DNA of 64,000 nt from an uncultured Clostridia bacterium (lineage in GTDB: Bacteria > Bacillota > Clostridia > UBA1381). Shown piece by piece: positions 23,662 to 32,395 of the stretch; positions within the stretch are counted from its first letter, which is position 1, and the number at the start of each line of letters is the position of its first letter. The translations under genes were made by a program, and so were the position numbers. A model generated the notes under the pieces. It was given only the letters and a program-made list of their open reading frames with translations, was not told where the DNA came from and made no database searches. The stretch is from NCBI GenBank assembly GCA_934476075.1, contig CAKSNH010000015.1, positions 1-64,000 on the forward strand. Direction: 5' to 3'.

Positions 23662-24389
23662 ATCCCGTTACCTCGTGCTTTTTCTCCGTATTCGCCCTTT
23701 AAGCATTTGAACATCATTATCCAAAAAAGCGAAGACAATCTGTTGAGTGCCTTTATTATATCTTCTCTGCCGCATCTGCCGTATTCGTCGCTGAATGCGT
23801 CATATGCCGTCAATTCGGTTTTTCTGGTCAACGCACGCAGTCCGTTTAATTCGGCAACCGTTCTGCCGTGCTTGTATGTCGGCAGAAAATGGCTTATACC
23901 GTAATATTTTGACGGGTGATGGGAATATTCTCTCAGCATGGGTGCGTCAAATTCCAGCACCTTAAATTCGCCGACAGGCTCACCCGACACCTCACATCTC
24001 AATAAATTCCTCACAAACCTTATTATTTCCTCCAAATCGCCGATAAATTTTGCATTATCCGCTCTTGTCTGGACTTTTATTATCTCCGACTCCAAAGTAT
24101 CTATCGCACCGCGGAATTTTATTCTGGGGTGATTTTTAAAAACCAGCGTATTCCCACGCAGATGCGTCATATGCTCAGGTTTTTCGTCAAGCACCGCACC
24201 GAATAATGTCGTGTACACTTCCGAATTGTTTCCTTGTTTTTCGCTTTTGCTTTTTATCGCAACATTATGCTCTGTGAGATATGACCTTGCCGACGGGGTT
24301 ATAATCTGGTCTTTGCCCAGAAATATCTCCTTTTGCATACTCTCCGACATAAGCATTTTGCGGACATCTTCTTCTGTTATAATCGACAT
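23658..24389 (-). CDS. eutT: EutT-like corrinoid adenosyltransferase
   Basis: A 243-residue protein expected to make adenosylcobalamin for EutBC. It begins SIITEEDVRKMLMS and has QIITPSARSYL, HLRGNTLVFKNHPRIKFRGAIDTLESE and EFDAPMLREYSHHPSKYYG, all typical of EutT. The HX11CCXXC metal motif described for Salmonella EutT is not present: the three cysteines are isolated. That may make it a metal-independent variant. AAAGGA sets the start at ATG 24389. Thirty-two bases separate it from eutM. Confidence 0.85.
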   Translation of the reverse strand: MSIITEEDVRKMLMSESMQKEIFLGKDQIITPSARSYLTEHNVAIKSKSEKQGNNSEVYTTLFGAVLDEKPEHMTHLRGNTLVFKNHPRIKFRGAIDTLESEIIKVQTRADNAKFIGDLEEIIRFVRNLLRCEVSGEPVGEFKVLEFDAPMLREYSHHPSKYYGISHFLPTYKHGRTVAELNGLRALTRKTELTAYDAFSDEYGRCGREDIIKALNRLSSLFWIMMFKCLKGEYGEKARGNGI

Positions 24390-24421
24390 ATAATCAATCC
24401 TTTCTTTCAATTAATGCCGAT

Positions 24422-24709
24422 TTATTCCTTGATATTGTTCGGTAAAATAGTATCAACATCGGAATGCGGACGAGGAATAACGTGCACCGCAATAAGCTCG
24501 CCCACTCTTTCCGCAGCCGACGCACCTGCATCTGTCGCCGCTTTCACCGCACCGACATCACCTCTGACCATAACGGTAACCAATCCCGAACCAATCTGTT
24601 CCTTGCCCACCAAGGTTACGTTTGCCGCTTTTACCATTGCGTCCGCCGCCTCGATAGCACCTACCAATCCTTTTGTTTCAATCATACCCAATGCGTTTGT
24701 GTTTGCCAT
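24422..24709 (-). CDS. eutM: EutM/PduA-type hexameric shell protein
   Basis: A 95-residue single BMC-domain protein: ALGMIETKGLVGAIEAADAMVKAANVTLVGKEQIGSGLVTVMVRGDVGAVKAATDAG, then the VIPRPH strand of major shell proteins. It would form the facets. GGAGGT at ideal spacing suggests high expression, fitting a major shell component. Confidence 0.95.
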   Translation of the reverse strand: MANTNALGMIETKGLVGAIEAADAMVKAANVTLVGKEQIGSGLVTVMVRGDVGAVKAATDAGASAAERVGELIAVHVIPRPHSDVDTILPNNIKE

Positions 24710-24722
24710 AATAAATTACCTC

Positions 24723-26180
24723 CTACATTAATTTTTCCAATATTTTTTTAACAATTTCCTCAACGGTATTCTCATCTAAACCGTCAATTTTTTGTGTCCC
24801 CATGACACTTGTATTTTTTCTCAAATCATCTAATTCCTTTACACCATATGCCACACGTTTGATATTAATTACATCAAGCGGCCCTATATTGTTGGACGAC
24901 GAGCTTCCGCCCACCGCACCGCACCCGAGCGTCAATGCCGGGAACAGATTTGTTGTCGCTCCCACACCTCCGAGTGCCGACGGTGTATTAACCATAATTC
25001 TCGAAACAGGTACACCCAGTGCAAATTTCTTCACTAATTCCTCATCATTCGCATGGATTGCAAATGTGTGTCCCGCACCCTCAAACTCCAAAATTTCCGC
25101 ACAGCGTTTTAACACACTGTCAACATCATTTTCAACATAGAATGCAAGTATGGGTGCAAGCTTTTCATGCGAATACGGTGCGTCCAAACCGACTCTGCTC
25201 TCATGGGCAATCAATACTGACGTATTTTTCGGCACACTGCTTATATTTGCAAGCTGTGCTATGCGGTACGCACTTTTTCCCACTATCGCCGGATTCATCG
25301 TACCGTTTGCCCTTAAAATGAATTTGCCGAGTCTTTCGGTTTCCTCGCCCGATAATATATATGCACCCTGTTTTTTCAGCTCGTCAAGCACTTTGCTTTC
25401 CATACATTTTTCAACCACAACAGACTGTTCCGATGCACATATAGTTCCATTGTCGAATGTTTTCGAGTCTATAATTCTTTTCACCGCCATATGCACATCT
25501 GCACTCTTGTCGATAAATGCCGGTCCGTTTCCTGCACCCACACCGATAGCCGGTGTACCCGATGAATATGCCGATTTTACCATTGCCGCACCGCCTGTTG
25601 CCAAAATAAGCGATGTCAATTCATGCTTCATAAGCTCATTAATAGCCGGCATTGTAGGTATCGTCAGTGCGGATATTGCACCTTGCGGACAGCCGGCTTT
25701 TTCCGCCGCACTGCTTATTATTTTCACCGTTTCCAATATACATTTTTTCGCTCCGGGGTGCGGAGAAAATACTATTGAATTACCGCCTTTAATCGCAATA
25801 ATCGCCTTATACATCACTGTTGAAGTCGGATTTGTTGACGGCACAATCCCCGCAATCACACCCACGCCCGTACCTATATCAATGGTTTTATGCTCTCTGT
25901 CCTCCGCAATTATTCCGACTGTTTTTATGTCCCTAACTGCATTATATACCGACATAGAACCGAATGTGTTTTTTATAACTTTGTCTTCCCACTTGCCGAA
26001 TCCCGTTTCATCGCAAGCCATTTTTGCAAGCATTTCGGCATTGTTATACCCTGCCTCCGCAATAGCTTTTACAATATCGTCAATTTGTTTCTGATTAAAT
26101 TTTGCAAGTATTTTCTGTGCGTCGTGTGCCTGTTTTAAGAGTGTTCTCACCTCTTGTATTGACTCCAAATCTTTATCCAC
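24723..26180 (-). CDS. eutE: acetaldehyde dehydrogenase (acylating), EutE/PduP family
   Basis: Oxidises acetaldehyde to acetyl-CoA with NAD and CoA. A 485-residue aldehyde-dehydrogenase fold with the catalytic cysteine in FDNGTICASEQSVVV and a nucleotide-binding SPHPGAKKC region. The start is taken as GTG at 26180 because GGAAGGAG lies just upstream. The resulting N-terminus VDKDLESIQEVRTLLKQA fits the amphipathic encapsulation helix of EutE/PduP, followed by a linker. It starts one base after the stop of the EutK-like gene. Confidence 0.94.
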   Translation of the reverse strand: MDKDLESIQEVRTLLKQAHDAQKILAKFNQKQIDDIVKAIAEAGYNNAEMLAKMACDETGFGKWEDKVIKNTFGSMSVYNAVRDIKTVGIIAEDREHKTIDIGTGVGVIAGIVPSTNPTSTVMYKAIIAIKGGNSIVFSPHPGAKKCILETVKIISSAAEKAGCPQGAISALTIPTMPAINELMKHELTSLILATGGAAMVKSAYSSGTPAIGVGAGNGPAFIDKSADVHMAVKRIIDSKTFDNGTICASEQSVVVEKCMESKVLDELKKQGAYILSGEETERLGKFILRANGTMNPAIVGKSAYRIAQLANISSVPKNTSVLIAHESRVGLDAPYSHEKLAPILAFYVENDVDSVLKRCAEILEFEGAGHTFAIHANDEELVKKFALGVPVSRIMVNTPSALGGVGATTNLFPALTLGCGAVGGSSSSNNIGPLDVINIKRVAYGVKELDDLRKNTSVMGTQKIDGLDENTVEEIVKKILEKLM

Positions 26181-26181
26181 C

Positions 26182-26748
26182 TTACTGCTCCTTCCTGTTT
26201 TCCACAATCATTTGTATCAAATCGCTTTTGTTTGCATATTTCACATTGTCATTGTCCATACCCATATTTATCGCTATACTTCTAAGCTCCGAATTGGTTT
26301 TGCCTTTAAGCTCCTGTTCGGGTGTCTTTCCGGCTATTGCCTCAACATATGTCACCGCCGCAATCGGACTTGTTGACAAATCCGCACCATACACATTTTT
26401 TACTTTTTCACTTTTTTTATCTTCTGTCTTGCTCTGCTGTATACTCATATTTCTGTCGCCTTCTTTTTGTGTCCCCGATGTATTCTTTCCTATAATATTT
26501 TTAAGTGTGTCATCGGCACTCGGTATCACATGAACAGAACGTATTTTTCCGATTTTTTCAGCCGCCAGCTTACCGCTTTCCACCGCTGATTTTATCGCAC
26601 TCACGTCACCGCTGAAAATGACCGTCACAATACCGCTCCCGACCTTTACAGAATCAACCATGCCGACATTTGCCGCTTTCAGTGCCGCATCTGCCGCCTC
26701 AACCGCCGTCACAAAGCCTATTACTTCTATAAGTCCCAAAGCCTCCAT
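26182..26748 (-). CDS. eutK: EutK-like BMC shell protein with C-terminal SAP/Rho-N-like domain
   Basis: A 188-residue protein. Residues 1-92 are a BMC domain (ALGLIEVIGFVTAVEAADAALKAANV, then VHVIPSADDTLKNI). A charged, low-complexity linker (about 93-135, rich in K, E, S, D) follows. Then comes a helix-rich end, QELKGKTNSELRSIAINMGM...ANKSDLIQMIVENR, which resembles SAP or Rho N-terminal helix-extended-loop-helix nucleic-acid-binding modules. EutK of Salmonella has a different, winged-helix-like C-terminal domain. Here the tail could bind nucleic acid or enzymes. The domain call is by pattern only. Confidence 0.75.
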   Translation of the reverse strand: MEALGLIEVIGFVTAVEAADAALKAANVGMVDSVKVGSGIVTVIFSGDVSAIKSAVESGKLAAEKIGKIRSVHVIPSADDTLKNIIGKNTSGTQKEGDRNMSIQQSKTEDKKSEKVKNVYGADLSTSPIAAVTYVEAIAGKTPEQELKGKTNSELRSIAINMGMDNDNVKYANKSDLIQMIVENRKEQ

Positions 26749-26763
26749 TAATCATCACCCCAA

Positions 26764-27420
26764 TCAAATATATTCCTGTGGGTTCTCGGCTATCATCTTC
26801 ACTGTTTCCGCAAAAGCATTGCACGCCGCACGGCACGCAGACTGTGTACCCGTAAGCAGTCCACCGCCGAAGTTCGTTTCCGACGGCGGTGCAAAAAATT
26901 CCACCAAATCCACATCTGCCGCCTTCATCGCCGCATCAAGTCCGTATATCGATTCAAGCGGCGGTGCAATCAAATATGCCAGTGCCTCGCCCTCTTTTAT
27001 CCCGGCTACACTTGACAGATACGAGCCTGTTCGGGACACCGTATGTGCATAATAGACTATGGAATTATCATCATTTGCACTCACAAAGCCTGCCCCGTCT
27101 TTAATAAAATTGACCGCCGCATTAAGTCCGCTCGTCACCTCGGACGGACTTGCTCCGGCTATAATTCCAATCACTTCACCGGCAAGTTTTGTGGACGCAT
27201 TCCCCGCTCCCGCATACATAGAACGTGCATACACAACCTCGACATCTGACGCTTTTGTCGCCTCGTCCAAAGCCGTATATGTCACATCATCGCAATCGGT
27301 TGTGATAATGCCGAGGCTTTTATGGTTCGGCTTTAAATCAAGCTTTTTCGCCAATCCGCCGCTTACATTTGAAATCAGTCTGATTCCCAATATTTTAACA
27401 GGAATTTTTTCATTCTTCAT
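26764..27420 (-). CDS. eutL: EutL, tandem-BMC trimeric shell protein
   Basis: A 218-residue protein, the same length as characterised EutL, with two circularly permuted BMC domains. Landmarks are LGIRLISNVSGGLAKKLDL, YARSMYAGAGNASTKLAGE, YYAHTVSRTGSYL and VEFFAPPSETNFGGGLLTGTQSACRAAC. EutL trimers carry a gated pore and bind ethanolamine. The start at ATG 27420 follows AAAGGGAG. It sits between eutC and the EutK-like gene. Confidence 0.94.
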   Translation of the reverse strand: MKNEKIPVKILGIRLISNVSGGLAKKLDLKPNHKSLGIITTDCDDVTYTALDEATKASDVEVVYARSMYAGAGNASTKLAGEVIGIIAGASPSEVTSGLNAAVNFIKDGAGFVSANDDNSIVYYAHTVSRTGSYLSSVAGIKEGEALAYLIAPPLESIYGLDAAMKAADVDLVEFFAPPSETNFGGGLLTGTQSACRAACNAFAETVKMIAENPQEYI

Positions 27421-27441
27421 TTTCTCCCTTTCCTTTCGCAA

Positions 27442-28335
27442 TTATCTGTTTAAATCAATACCCGATGCTTTTTGGTCAAGCATTTTCTTGATTAATTCCG
27501 CAGCATGAGCACCCGCCTCAACAGGAGTTGTACCGCCCTTGTGGATATTTGATATAACCGTCCTTTTCGCCTCTGCTATGCCATGTCTTGGCTTATATGT
27601 GATATATGCCGACATCGATTCTGCCGTAACCAATCCGGGACGCTCGCCCACAAGCATACATATCACTTCCGCTCCCGTTGCCTGACCTATATCGTCCATC
27701 GCACCCACTCGTGCATATTTGATAAACAAAATCTCGCCTATATCTATGCCGTACATTTTCAACCCCTGTTTTATCGCCGGAATAGTATCCTCCACATTTG
27801 CCTCAATCGCCGCCGAGGATAAGCCGTCACCGACAACAATCAATACTTTCGGATTTGTTCCGCAGGTCTTTTTGATGATTTCCAATGCCTCTGGCGAAAA
27901 TCTTCTTCCCAAATCGGGACGTGTGATATATTCGTCCTTATCCTTGCACAATGTTTTTACAAATACAAAATTGTTCTTTTTTATAAATTCCTCGTCAACA
28001 TCGGAAAATACCGAATCCTGTGCCGCCGCATGGTCCGCACGCACTCTGAGCATTGTTATTGTCTTATATCTTGCTCCTGCTCTGCCTATTCCCAATCTTG
28101 CCGGTGTTTTTGACTTCATATCCAAATACTGTTCTTTGTCAACTGCATCATCAACCAAAAACTGTTTCTTTAAATCTATCTCTGTCACATCATCAATACA
28201 GCCGTCTGATAGTATTTCCGTTTCGCCGGCGACAGTTTTTGTGTCCCTGCTATTTTTTATGTCCCCACCGTTTTTTCCGTCCACCATTTCTGCAATAAGT
28301 CTTTCGACCATACCTTTTAATTCAACTTCATTCAT
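27442..28335 (-). CDS. eutC: ethanolamine ammonia-lyase small subunit EutC
   Basis: A 297-residue light chain of the AdoCbl-dependent lyase. The first roughly 70 residues are divergent (encapsulation region in homologues). They are followed by PARLGIGRAGARYKTITMLRVRADHAAAQDSVF and ITRPDLGRRFSPEALE. VLIVVGDGLSSAAIEAN and LVGERPGLVTAESMSAYITYKPRHG complete the corrin-binding half. It lies 19 bases after eutB. Confidence 0.95.
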   Translation of the reverse strand: MNEVELKGMVERLIAEMVDGKNGGDIKNSRDTKTVAGETEILSDGCIDDVTEIDLKKQFLVDDAVDKEQYLDMKSKTPARLGIGRAGARYKTITMLRVRADHAAAQDSVFSDVDEEFIKKNNFVFVKTLCKDKDEYITRPDLGRRFSPEALEIIKKTCGTNPKVLIVVGDGLSSAAIEANVEDTIPAIKQGLKMYGIDIGEILFIKYARVGAMDDIGQATGAEVICMLVGERPGLVTAESMSAYITYKPRHGIAEAKRTVISNIHKGGTTPVEAGAHAAELIKKMLDQKASGIDLNR

Positions 28336-28354
28336 TTTCTATCCCTTCTTTCTG

Positions 28355-29719
28355 TTAAAACAATGTTGACGCATCGCCGGCACGTCCCGTAAGTCTGCCT
28401 TTTTCATCAATGTATCCCATTTTTATAAGCCATTCGTGGAACGGTCTTATCGCTGTCAAGCCGAATATCTCTCTGAGTGCCGCCGTTTCATGAAAACCCG
28501 TAGTCTGATAATTCAGCATAACATCATCGCCGTGCGGTATACCCATAAAATAATTACACCCCGCCGCCGTAAGCAATACCGACAAATCTTCAATACTGTT
28601 CTGGTCGGCTTTCATGTGGTTTGTGTAACAAGCGTCACACCCCATTGATATACCTGTCAGTTTGCCCATGAAATGGTCTTCAAGCCCCGCTCTGCTTACC
28701 TGTCTGCCGTCATACAAATATTCAGGTCCGATAAATCCGACAACCGTATTTACCAAAAACGGATTGAAATGCTTTGCCAAGCCATAGCACCTTGCCTCCA
28801 TGGTTACCTGGTCTGCACCATGATGTGCCTCCGAGGATAACTCCGAGCCTTGTCCCGTTTCAAAATACATCACATTCGGTCCTTGTGCCGTCCCCTCCGT
28901 AAGAGCAATATGCTGTGCCTCCTCCAAGGTTGCCGCATTAAATCCGAAAGCTGTGTTTCCAAGCTCCGAGCCGGCTATCGACTGGAATATCAAATCTGCC
29001 GGAGCACCCTTTTTCACTGCCTCCATTTGAGTGGTAACGTGTGCCAATACACAGGTCTGCGTCGGGATTTTATATTTCTGCTTTGTTTCTTCAAATCTGT
29101 TTAACACTCTGCTCACGCTCTCCACCGAATCGTCAACGGGATTTAGTCCGAGAAGTGCGTCCCCGGCACCGTATGTCAAGCCTTCAAGCAATGATGCCAT
29201 TATACCGTCGGGGTCGTCTGTCGGGTGGTTCGGCTGCAAACGTGAAGAAAGTGTGCCACGTTCGCCGATTGTAGTGTTGCAGTGTGCGGTAATTCGTATT
29301 TTATTCGCACCATACACCAAATCCATATTAGACATAAGCTTTGCAACCGCCGCCACCATTTCCGATGTTATGCCCCGTGATATACGTTTTATGTCCTCGC
29401 CCGTATGCTTTTCGCTTAAAATCCATTCCCTGAATTCCGCCACCGTCATACCCTTGATTTCATTATAGATACGCTCATTCACATCATCCTGTATAATTCG
29501 TGTAACCTCGTCCTCCTCATAAGGCACTGCCGGATTGTTCCTTAAATCCGCAAGTGTGATATTGGATAAAACTATCTTTGCCGCCACACGCTCCTCCGCA
29601 TTTTCCGCCGCAATGCCTGCCAGTTTGTCACCCGATTTTTCCTCGTTAGCCTTTGCCATAACTTCTTTTAAAGACTTAAATTCATACATATGCCCGAATA
29701 GTTTTGTTTTTAAAATCAT
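28355..29719 (-). CDS. eutB: ethanolamine ammonia-lyase large subunit EutB
   Basis: A 454-residue TIM-barrel catalytic subunit that deaminates ethanolamine to acetaldehyde and ammonia. It has ITAHCNTTIGERGTLSSRLQPNHPTDDPDGI, GDALLGLNPVDDSVESV, and YFETGQGSELSSEAHHGADQVTMEARCYGLA. GCDACYTNHMKADQNSIEDL is near the C-terminus. The length matches the family. RBS GGAAAGGA. Confidence 0.97.
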   Translation of the reverse strand: MILKTKLFGHMYEFKSLKEVMAKANEEKSGDKLAGIAAENAEERVAAKIVLSNITLADLRNNPAVPYEEDEVTRIIQDDVNERIYNEIKGMTVAEFREWILSEKHTGEDIKRISRGITSEMVAAVAKLMSNMDLVYGANKIRITAHCNTTIGERGTLSSRLQPNHPTDDPDGIMASLLEGLTYGAGDALLGLNPVDDSVESVSRVLNRFEETKQKYKIPTQTCVLAHVTTQMEAVKKGAPADLIFQSIAGSELGNTAFGFNAATLEEAQHIALTEGTAQGPNVMYFETGQGSELSSEAHHGADQVTMEARCYGLAKHFNPFLVNTVVGFIGPEYLYDGRQVSRAGLEDHFMGKLTGISMGCDACYTNHMKADQNSIEDLSVLLTAAGCNYFMGIPHGDDVMLNYQTTGFHETAALREIFGLTAIRPFHEWLIKMGYIDEKGRLTGRAGDASTLF

Positions 29720-29747
29720 TTTTAAATATCATTCCTTTCCGATTAGC

Positions 29748-31175
29748 CTAGTTGAATACAAGCGTTTTTATCACAACCGGCAAAACCGCTCCGTCTGCGA
29801 TAGGCTTGCCGATGTCGATATAATCGCCGTTATCCAGTTTCACTCCGTCTATGCACACAACATCTTTCTTAAAACCCAATTTTCCGTATAAAATCTGTCC
29901 GAGTGCCTTCGCCATATCATTTTCCACAATTATCATTAACGGCAGTTCTCTTTCTAGCAGTTCGCCCGTACCTCGTATTATGCTTTCCGCATATTTTGCC
30001 ACCGTATCATAACTCGGATTTTTGTGTCCCTCAAATGCTATCGCCACCTTGTCCAAACCGTCCTCCGCTTTGTACCATTCAAGCTTTTTCAATATGGAAT
30101 TTGCCAAGTCATTTTCGTCCTCTTTGGACAATTTCAAAATAGGCAGATTTTTTATCGGGAAAACATTTTTCGTGTATGTTATCGTACTTCCGCTTATCTC
30201 CGTAGTGTGCGTACCCGCTCCGACCACTGTCGCACGAATAGTTTCTCTGCTTTTTATCACCTTTAATCTTTTGCACAGGTCAGACTCTCTTATCGTCTTT
30301 CCGAGCAGTATCCCTATATCTCCGTATTTGAATATATCACCGTCAGCCTCATTGTATATACAATCCGCCACACCGCCCGAAAACGAAATACACTTTATTC
30401 TGCTGTCATTTTCAATGCTTTTATGCGTCATAAGCAGATTATATATATCGTCCTTTTCTTCAAGTCCCACACTCTGAATAAGTGCCCTAACCATAATATC
30501 TATAATCGGCATCAGTATATCTCTGTCTGCCGTCATACCTACTTCAATGTTTAAGGATTTGTCGCTTATTATTTGCTGCAATTTTGGTGTAATATACGTT
30601 ATCTTTTTTGTGTCCCCGTCTATTTTGATAAGCCTTCCGCCTATATCCATACACCCTGTATCGGTCACATCGCCGTCAATAAATACCGCCAGATTGCTTG
30701 TTCCGCCGCCAATATCAATGTTTACCACACCGGTGCGGTTTTCCTTTGAATATATATTTGCACCTGCACCCTTGCCCGAAATTATGCTTTCCAAATCCGC
30801 TCCGGCAGTGGCAACCACAAAATCTCCCGCAAATCCGCTTAGGCTTTCCAGTACATATCCGGCATTCTCCTTGCGTGCGGTTTCGCCCGTTATAATAACC
30901 GCACCCGTATCAATATCTTCCTTTTTTATATCCGCCCTCATGTACTCTTTTTCAACGATTTCCTTTACACCCTTGCCGTCAATCTGCACCGCCGACAAAA
31001 GCGGAGTAAAATATATATCGCTTTTATATATTATTTTCTTGTCGGCAATAACAATTCTCGGCACACTGTAACTTGACGCAAGATTTTCAATAATCAGTTT
31101 TGAAAACACAAGCTGTGTTGTACTCGTGCCTATGTCTATGCCGACGCTCAGCATTTCCTCTTTTATTTTAATCAC
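29748..31175 (-). CDS. eutA: EutA, reactivating factor for ethanolamine ammonia-lyase
   Basis: A 475-residue ASKHA-type ATPase chaperone that exchanges damaged cobalamin on EutBC. It has the phosphate-1 motif SVGIDIGTSTTQLVFS, GVVNIDIGGGTSNLAVF for phosphate 2, and VVGAGTHTTEISG. The start is GTG at 31175, which overlaps the end of eutG by eight bases and follows AAGG. The internal ATG seven codons later has its possible RBS too close. Confidence 0.92.
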   Translation of the reverse strand: MIKIKEEMLSVGIDIGTSTTQLVFSKLIIENLASSYSVPRIVIADKKIIYKSDIYFTPLLSAVQIDGKGVKEIVEKEYMRADIKKEDIDTGAVIITGETARKENAGYVLESLSGFAGDFVVATAGADLESIISGKGAGANIYSKENRTGVVNIDIGGGTSNLAVFIDGDVTDTGCMDIGGRLIKIDGDTKKITYITPKLQQIISDKSLNIEVGMTADRDILMPIIDIMVRALIQSVGLEEKDDIYNLLMTHKSIENDSRIKCISFSGGVADCIYNEADGDIFKYGDIGILLGKTIRESDLCKRLKVIKSRETIRATVVGAGTHTTEISGSTITYTKNVFPIKNLPILKLSKEDENDLANSILKKLEWYKAEDGLDKVAIAFEGHKNPSYDTVAKYAESIIRGTGELLERELPLMIIVENDMAKALGQILYGKLGFKKDVVCIDGVKLDNGDYIDIGKPIADGAVLPVVIKTLVFN

Positions 31176-32268
31176 CCACTACCTTATTCAATATCGCAAT
31201 TACGTCCTTTTCGGTCACTTTTACGGGATTTGTCAGTATGCACGCATCTTTTAATGACATAACCGCTATCTCATTTTTCATTGTACTGTCAGCCTTAACA
31301 TTTTCAAATTTCACAGGCAGATGCAATTCCCGTTCAAGATTTTTCACTGCACTTATCAAGCCTTTAACCGCCATATTAACATTATTGGAATTTACCTTTG
31401 CAAACTTGGCAAGCCGTGCATACTTTTTCGCCGTATGTTTATCCTGTGCGTTGTACTCAATTATGTGCGGCAGCAATATCGCATTTGTCCGCCCGTGCGG
31501 TATATGAAGTTTAGCACCTATATTATGTGCCATTGCATGATTTAATCCGAGTGACGCTATATTGAAAGCCAAGCCTGCAATACATGAGGCATAGTGCATA
31601 TTTTCTCTTGCCTCGCTGTCCTGTGCATCTTTATATGAACGCACCAAATATTCAAACACCATACTAACCGCCTTTTCCGCCAGTGCGTCCGAGAACACAT
31701 TTGCTTTTGCCGACACATATGCCTCCAACGCATGAGTCAGCACGTCCATACCGGTGTCTGCTGTGATATTCTGCGGAACTGTTTTCACAAGTTCAGCCGA
31801 TAAAACCGCCATATCCGGCAATAATAAATCAGAAACAAGCGGATATTTTACGCCCTTTTCCCTGTCTGTTATCACCGCAAACGACGTAACCTCCGAGCCT
31901 GTACCGCTTGTTGTCGGTATTGCCACAAACAAAACATCTTTCATATTGCCGATTTTCTTCGCAAAATACATTATCGCCTTAGCCTCGTCTATCGCCGAAC
32001 CGCCGCCCAAAGCCAATATAACATCGGGATTATACTCCATCACCCTGTCCACACCATGCACTACTTTTTCAATAGGCGGGTCGGGCACTACATCGTCAAA
32101 CACTGTATATTCCGCATTTTCCAAATGTTTTGTCACACTTTCCAAAAGTCCGGAACTTTTGATAAACGGGTCTGTCACTATAAAAATCCTTCTGTCCGCA
32201 AATTCCTTTAAACACTCCAACGAATTATTACCGTATTTAATCTCGGGAATTATTTTAAAAGTATCCAT
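31168..32268 (-). CDS. eutG: iron-containing alcohol dehydrogenase EutG
   Basis: A 366-residue group III alcohol dehydrogenase reducing acetaldehyde to ethanol and regenerating NAD for EutE. It has LALGGGSAIDEAKAIMYFA for nucleotide binding, AIPTTSGTGSEVTSFAVI, and the metal ligands in DVLTHALEAYVS, GLNHAMAHNIGAKLHIPHG. It is slightly shorter than proteobacterial EutG and lacks an obvious N-terminal targeting helix. It is the first gene of the eut operon, preceded by only about 75 bases before another operon's terminator. Confidence 0.92.
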   Translation of the reverse strand: MDTFKIIPEIKYGNNSLECLKEFADRRIFIVTDPFIKSSGLLESVTKHLENAEYTVFDDVVPDPPIEKVVHGVDRVMEYNPDVILALGGGSAIDEAKAIMYFAKKIGNMKDVLFVAIPTTSGTGSEVTSFAVITDREKGVKYPLVSDLLLPDMAVLSAELVKTVPQNITADTGMDVLTHALEAYVSAKANVFSDALAEKAVSMVFEYLVRSYKDAQDSEARENMHYASCIAGLAFNIASLGLNHAMAHNIGAKLHIPHGRTNAILLPHIIEYNAQDKHTAKKYARLAKFAKVNSNNVNMAVKGLISAVKNLERELHLPVKFENVKADSTMKNEIAVMSLKDACILTNPVKVTEKDVIAILNKVVGD

Positions 32269-32300
32269 AAAAATTACCCTTTCTCGATTATTTTATCAGT

Positions 32301-32306
32301 ATTATA
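32301..32306 (-). promoter_or_regulatory. weak promoter candidate of the eut operon
   Basis: TATAAT on the minus strand about 33 bases before eutG, without a convincing -35 at 16-18 bases. The leader is too short for the dual-hairpin antiterminator or cobalamin riboswitch found in other Firmicute eut operons. Confidence 0.25.
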
Positions 32307-32345
32307 TTGCCTAGCTTTTATTTAAAATATACATTTTTGCACAAC

Positions 32346-32384
32346 AAAAAGCCGCAACAACTCATTTAAGCTGTTACGGCTTTT
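32346..32384 (-). terminator. terminator of the MMPL/SLH operon
   Basis: AAAAAGCCGCAACA pairs with TGTTACGGCTTTT (one mismatch), with a T run on the minus strand, directly after the SLH gene. Confidence 0.8.
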
Positions 32385-32395
32385 AATTTTAAATT

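Noticed and set aside
25150..26094. Open plus-strand frame antisense to eutE
   Set aside because: Same reason: mirror of a certain gene, with no promoter or RBS.
32269..32345. Riboswitch or EutV-type antiterminator in the eut leader
   Set aside because: The region is under 80 bases and AT-rich, with no stem-loops of the required kind.
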